Part shown: one piece after another, positions 62,901 through 64,000 of the stretch
Layout: each line of letters starts with the position of its first letter
How positions within the stretch are numbered: the stretch's first letter is position 1
Source of the DNA: Aptenodytes patagonicus
Lineage: Eukaryota; Chordata; Aves; Sphenisciformes; Spheniscidae
Assembly (NCBI RefSeq): GCF_965638725.1
Contig: NC_134963.1
Span: forward strand, 12,924,501 to 12,988,500
Direction of reading: 5' to 3'
DNA length: 64,000 bases
Position numbers and translations under genes: made by a program
The notes under the pieces: model-generated
Told to the model about the DNA's origin: nothing
What the model saw: the letters and a program-made list of their open reading frames with translations, nothing else
Databases searched by the model: none

Positions 62901-64000
62901 AGCTCTCTTCTTGTTTTTTTTACCATGCTCTTCTGCTAGTGGTATCATACCTCTATGCAGTATTATAAAATGGCATTGCAGGTGTGGCTAACAGTATTCT
63001 CTGTGTGTGTGTCCTTGGAAAAGGCATTCTGATGAAATTTTTTCTTCCAGAGGCCACCTCCAGTTTTGGATGCTTTGGGACGAGTGATATCTGAGTCACC
63101 GCCTGACCAGTGGGAAGCAAGGTACAGTCATCTTCAGATTGATCTCATCACTTCCTGTGCATCCAAATGAGATGTTCTAGATTTTTATTTAGAAGTTCAG
63201 GCAGTGGAGAAATAAGGGAACGTTAAAGGAACAAAATATGTGCAGTTGTATCGACTCGCTGGTTTCATGCGTCCTTCTGGTAGAGAATATTTGTGCCCCT
63301 CAAGCAGGCTGGGCAGGCCAAACTGAAATGCTCTCAGTTCCATCAAAATATTGGATGCTATCTTCTCTAGATCCTGCTGATATGAACAGAGTCTTTCCCT
63401 CTTAGACTGTCTGATTTTTGTCTTATCTTACTGTATTCCCACCTCTGTATGCGCAATTGATTGTTTCAAGAGCAGCAGTGCGAGCCTTAATGAACTGGAC
63501 AAATTCCAGTTTGGATAATTACTTTTTGTCTACCTGTATGTCCTATACAGGTTTAATTGGAGATCATCTTGTTCGCTACCTGGCTTAAGCTAATCTGTTC
63601 TTTAGTACTGATGTACCTTGTTGTAAAGCTGCTGTACTTCAGCAGTAGAGGAAGTGATCCTGATGTCTGTCTTTGTTGGCCCAAGTATCTGTAATGCTTA
63701 ATTGGAATAAAAGTCATTATATGGCTGAAGGATTGTCCTTTTAGGAACCTGCAGCATGGGGTTATGTAATGAAATGCACGTAGGTTGGAACTCTGAAGCT
63801 CTTTGGTTTTGTAATGGTTCTCTCTCAATTTCTGTAATGTATTACTGACAGCAAATGTGAACCTCAAGCAAATTCTGTAAAAAGTTAGTAAGCTCACAAG
63901 CTCACCATCTTTACAGGTGTGGCATAGCTTTGGCCCTCAACAAGCTCTCACAGCATCTGGACAGTTCTCAGGTGAAGCCCCTCTTCCAGTTTTTTGTACC
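38904..64000 (+). CDS. GCN1: GCN1, ribosome-associated activator of GCN2 (5' half; runs off window)
   Basis: GCN1 is a giant HEAT-repeat protein that binds stalled and collided ribosomes and, with GCN20/ABCF-type partners, hands uncharged-tRNA signals to the kinase GCN2, leading to eIF2-alpha phosphorylation. I can follow 32 coding exons from ATG 38904 to the window end, all joining in frame: 3,785 coding bases, about 1,262 residues of a family length near 2,670. The N-terminus is [15 protein letters not shown]. The segment is helical HEAT-type repeats throughout, with a highly charged, probably coiled-coil stretch at about residues 789-862 (exons 22-24). The eEF3-like domain and the GCN2 RWD-binding region would lie downstream, outside the window. 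The protein closely follows human GCN1 as I remember it. No broken exon was seen. Confidence 0.97.
38922..41561 (+). other. GCN1 intron 1
   Basis: 2.6 kb. The first 650 bases are CpG island, the rest ordinary sequence. I saw no second first exon, RNA gene or transposable element. Long frames on both strands in the island are composition artefacts. Confidence 0.85.
41562..41664 (+). CDS. GCN1: GCN1 coding exon 2
   Basis: Residues 7-41; [16 protein letters not shown] and [13 protein letters not shown]. Acceptor gttttag, donor aaag|gtaaaa. Confidence 0.95.
42216..42279 (+). CDS. GCN1: GCN1 coding exon 3
   Basis: Residues 41-62; [20 protein letters not shown]. Acceptor ctgttacag, donor accg|gtgagt. 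Confidence 0.95.
42872..43003 (+). CDS. GCN1: GCN1 coding exon 4
   Basis: Residues 62-106; [19 protein letters not shown] and [14 protein letters not shown]. Acceptor cattctag, donor cccag|gtgcgg. Confidence 0.95.
44205..44313 (+). CDS. GCN1: GCN1 coding exon 5
   Basis: Residues 106-142; [20 protein letters not shown]. Acceptor gtacaacag, donor ctg|gtaggt. Confidence 0.95.
45038..45136 (+). CDS. GCN1: GCN1 coding exon 6
   Basis: Residues 143-175; [17 protein letters not shown]. Acceptor cccttggcag, donor gag|gtgata. Phase 0 at both ends. Confidence 0.95.
45219..45353 (+). CDS. GCN1: GCN1 coding exon 7
   Basis: Residues 176-220; [19 protein letters not shown]. Acceptor cttttcag, donor aag|gtaaat. 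A 23-T run follows the donor at 45378-45400. Confidence 0.95.
45882..45950 (+). CDS. GCN1: GCN1 coding exon 8
   Basis: Residues 221-243; [19 protein letters not shown]. Acceptor cttgttcag, donor ctg|gtgaga. Confidence 0.95.
46037..46145 (+). CDS. GCN1: GCN1 coding exon 9
   Basis: Residues 244-280; [18 protein letters not shown] and [11 protein letters not shown]. Acceptor cctttgcag, donor gaaa|gtgagt. Confidence 0.95.
46562..46636 (+). CDS. GCN1: GCN1 coding exon 10
   Basis: Residues 280-305; [19 protein letters not shown]. Acceptor gtcttcag, donor gcca|gtaagt. Confidence 0.95.
46897..47025 (+). CDS. GCN1: GCN1 coding exon 11
   Basis: Residues 305-348; [20 protein letters not shown] and HLFAILG. 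Acceptor attttctag, donor gggg|gtgagt. Confidence 0.95.
47257..47307 (+). CDS. GCN1: GCN1 coding exon 12
   Basis: Residues 348-365; [16 protein letters not shown]. Only 51 bases; acceptor gttggcag, donor tcag|gtgagg. Confidence 0.95.
47561..47608 (+). repeat. Perfect 24-bp tandem duplication
   Basis: A 24-base unit starting GGTCCTGCAGTGTTGG and ending ACATGAT occurs twice without mismatch (47561-47584, 47585-47608) in GCN1 intron 12. Confidence 0.95.
47751..47849 (+). CDS. GCN1: GCN1 coding exon 13
   Basis: Residues 365-398; [15 protein letters not shown] and [11 protein letters not shown]. Acceptor tcctttcag, donor gaag|gtgaga. Confidence 0.95.
48131..48304 (+). CDS. GCN1: GCN1 coding exon 14
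   Basis: Residues 398-456; [16 protein letters not shown] and [19 protein letters not shown]. Acceptor acttcctag, donor aaag|gtaaaa. Confidence 0.96.
48305..49859 (+). other. GCN1 intron 14
   Basis: 1.55 kb; I see nothing beyond ordinary intron sequence. The smaller GCN1 introns over 300 bases (41665-42215, 42280-42871, 43004-44204, 44314-45037, 45354-45881, 46146-46561, 47308-47750, 50013-50779, 53199-54131, 54567-54910, 55358-56091, 56602-57086, 60724-61245, 61390-62129, 62632-63050, 63122-63916) likewise show no gene, apart from the repeats listed. Confidence 0.8.
49860..50012 (+). CDS. GCN1: GCN1 coding exon 15
   Basis: Residues 456-507; [20 protein letters not shown] and [14 protein letters not shown]. 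Acceptor gtctcctcag, donor actg|gtaagg. Confidence 0.96.
50780..50872 (+). CDS. GCN1: GCN1 coding exon 16
   Basis: Residues 507-538; [20 protein letters not shown]. Acceptor ttcctgtcag, donor gaag|gtaaat. Confidence 0.95.
51217..51642 (-). mobile_element. CR1 LINE 3' fragment, antisense to GCN1
   Basis: In GCN1 intron 16. On the minus strand it encodes the CR1 ORF2 C-terminus in one open frame: [19 protein letters not shown], then [20 protein letters not shown]. The 3' tail region reads AATCATAGAATCATTGAGG on the plus strand. Better preserved than the PXN copy but shorter; no RT active site remains. Confidence 0.97.
52787..52862 (+). CDS. GCN1: GCN1 coding exon 17
   Basis: Residues 538-563; [19 protein letters not shown]. 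Acceptor ttcccacag, donor ttca|gtacgt. Confidence 0.95.
53039..53198 (+). CDS. GCN1: GCN1 coding exon 18
   Basis: Residues 563-616; [20 protein letters not shown] and [18 protein letters not shown]. Acceptor tgttttcag, donor aag|gtgagt. Confidence 0.96.
54132..54321 (+). CDS. GCN1: GCN1 coding exon 19
   Basis: Residues 617-680; [19 protein letters not shown] and [11 protein letters not shown]. Acceptor gtccactcag, donor gtag|gtaagc. Confidence 0.95.
54442..54566 (+). CDS. GCN1: GCN1 coding exon 20
   Basis: Residues 680-721; [19 protein letters not shown] and [11 protein letters not shown]. Acceptor ttcttgctag, donor cag|gtgata. Confidence 0.95.
54911..55089 (+). CDS. GCN1: GCN1 coding exon 21
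   Basis: Residues 722-781; [20 protein letters not shown] and [18 protein letters not shown]. Acceptor ttcttggtag, donor cagag|gtaaga. Confidence 0.95.
55264..55357 (+). CDS. GCN1: GCN1 coding exon 22
   Basis: Residues 781-812; [19 protein letters not shown], a basic then acidic helical stretch that begins the charged coiled-coil-like region. Acceptor ccttctcag, donor gag|gtgagt. Confidence 0.95.
56092..56205 (+). CDS. GCN1: GCN1 coding exon 23
   Basis: Residues 813-850; [20 protein letters not shown] and a continuous charged helix to KRLKE. Acceptor ctactgcag, donor gag|gtaagt. 38 codons, phase 0 at both ends. Confidence 0.95.
56403..56601 (+). CDS. GCN1: GCN1 coding exon 24
   Basis: Residues 851-917; [19 protein letters not shown] and [19 protein letters not shown]. 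Acceptor tctcttacag, donor tttg|gttagt. Confidence 0.95.
57087..57242 (+). CDS. GCN1: GCN1 coding exon 25
   Basis: Residues 917-969; [20 protein letters not shown]. Acceptor tcataccag, donor tcag|gtaaaa. Confidence 0.95.
57243..60179 (+). other. GCN1 intron 25
   Basis: 2.9 kb, the longest GCN1 intron seen here. It has T-rich runs near 57351, 57827 and 58412 and a short CR1 tail at 59755-59826; no gene recognised. Confidence 0.85.
59755..59826 (-). mobile_element. Short CR1 3'-end remnant
   Basis: ATAGAATCATTTAGGTTGG and GTCCAACCGTTAACCTAACA match the last 70 or so bases of avian CR1 in antisense orientation. No coding sequence is left. Confidence 0.9.
60180..60361 (+). CDS. GCN1: GCN1 coding exon 26
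   Basis: Residues 969-1029; [19 protein letters not shown] and [14 protein letters not shown]. Acceptor tttttgcag, donor gag|gtaagt. Confidence 0.95.
60643..60723 (+). CDS. GCN1: GCN1 coding exon 27
   Basis: Residues 1030-1056; [20 protein letters not shown]. Acceptor aacctttcag, donor cag|gtgagt. Confidence 0.95.
61246..61389 (+). CDS. GCN1: GCN1 coding exon 28
   Basis: Residues 1057-1104; [18 protein letters not shown] and [13 protein letters not shown]. Acceptor gcattttag, donor agg|gtaggt. Confidence 0.95.
62130..62257 (+). CDS. GCN1: GCN1 coding exon 29
   Basis: Residues 1105-1147; [19 protein letters not shown] and [11 protein letters not shown]. Acceptor ctaattcag, donor agag|gtaaga. 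Confidence 0.95.
62442..62631 (+). CDS. GCN1: GCN1 coding exon 30
   Basis: Residues 1147-1210; [20 protein letters not shown] and [17 protein letters not shown]. Acceptor tgtgctgcag, donor tat|gtaagt. Confidence 0.96.
63051..63121 (+). CDS. GCN1: GCN1 coding exon 31
   Basis: Residues 1211-1234; [20 protein letters not shown]. Acceptor ttcttccag, donor gcaag|gtacag. Confidence 0.95.
63917..64000 (+). CDS. GCN1: GCN1 coding exon 32, cut by the window end
   Basis: Residues 1234-1262; [20 protein letters not shown] and PLFQFFV. Acceptor tctttacag; no donor before position 64000. Confidence 0.93.
   Translation, partial: MWHSFGPQQALTASGQFSGEAPLPVFCT

Overview
This window is ordinary vertebrate nuclear DNA, almost certainly from a bird. 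Split genes with canonical splice sites match vertebrate families exon by exon. Three fragments of CR1, the dominant avian LINE, lie in introns. The predicted paxillin is close to what I remember of chicken paxillin but not identical, so I would not name a species.

Three genes lie head to tail on the plus strand: PXN (paxillin), RPLP0 (ribosomal stalk protein uL10/P0) and GCN1 (ribosome-bound co-activator of the kinase GCN2). As I recall, mammals keep the same order. Positions 1-11560 are PXN intron 1; the first coding exon (about 13 coding bases) is upstream of the window. PXN coding exons run from 11561 to the stop at 31267. A 3' UTR of about 3.4 kb then reaches the only AATAAA I found, at 34646, fewer than 400 bases before RPLP0. 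RPLP0 has a CpG island, two CCAAT boxes, a TATA box and a TOP start (34.98-35.08 kb). Its 317-codon reading frame ends at 38382 and its poly(A) signal is at 38434. GCN1 starts at 38904 in a second CpG island; 32 coding exons, about 1,262 of roughly 2,670 residues, are present before the window cuts exon 32.

The genes belong to two processes. PXN is the focal-adhesion scaffold (LD motifs plus four LIM domains). RPLP0 anchors the ribosomal P-stalk, which is known to activate GCN2, and GCN1 is needed for GCN2 activation on stalled or collided ribosomes. The second and third genes are therefore neighbours that feed the same stress pathway.

The most unusual material is inside PXN. Three extra cassette exons (21125-22177, 22987-23253, 23787-24191), all phase 0-0, would add 575 codons between LD4 and LD5. 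They carry two LD-like helices, and two of them appear to use the non-canonical GC donor CAG|GCAGGC. The PXN 3' UTR also holds two recognisable MIR-type SINE copies and a dense G-quadruplex candidate. I found no CRISPR array, integrated virus, tRNA, rRNA or clear snoRNA, and no wholly new gene system.
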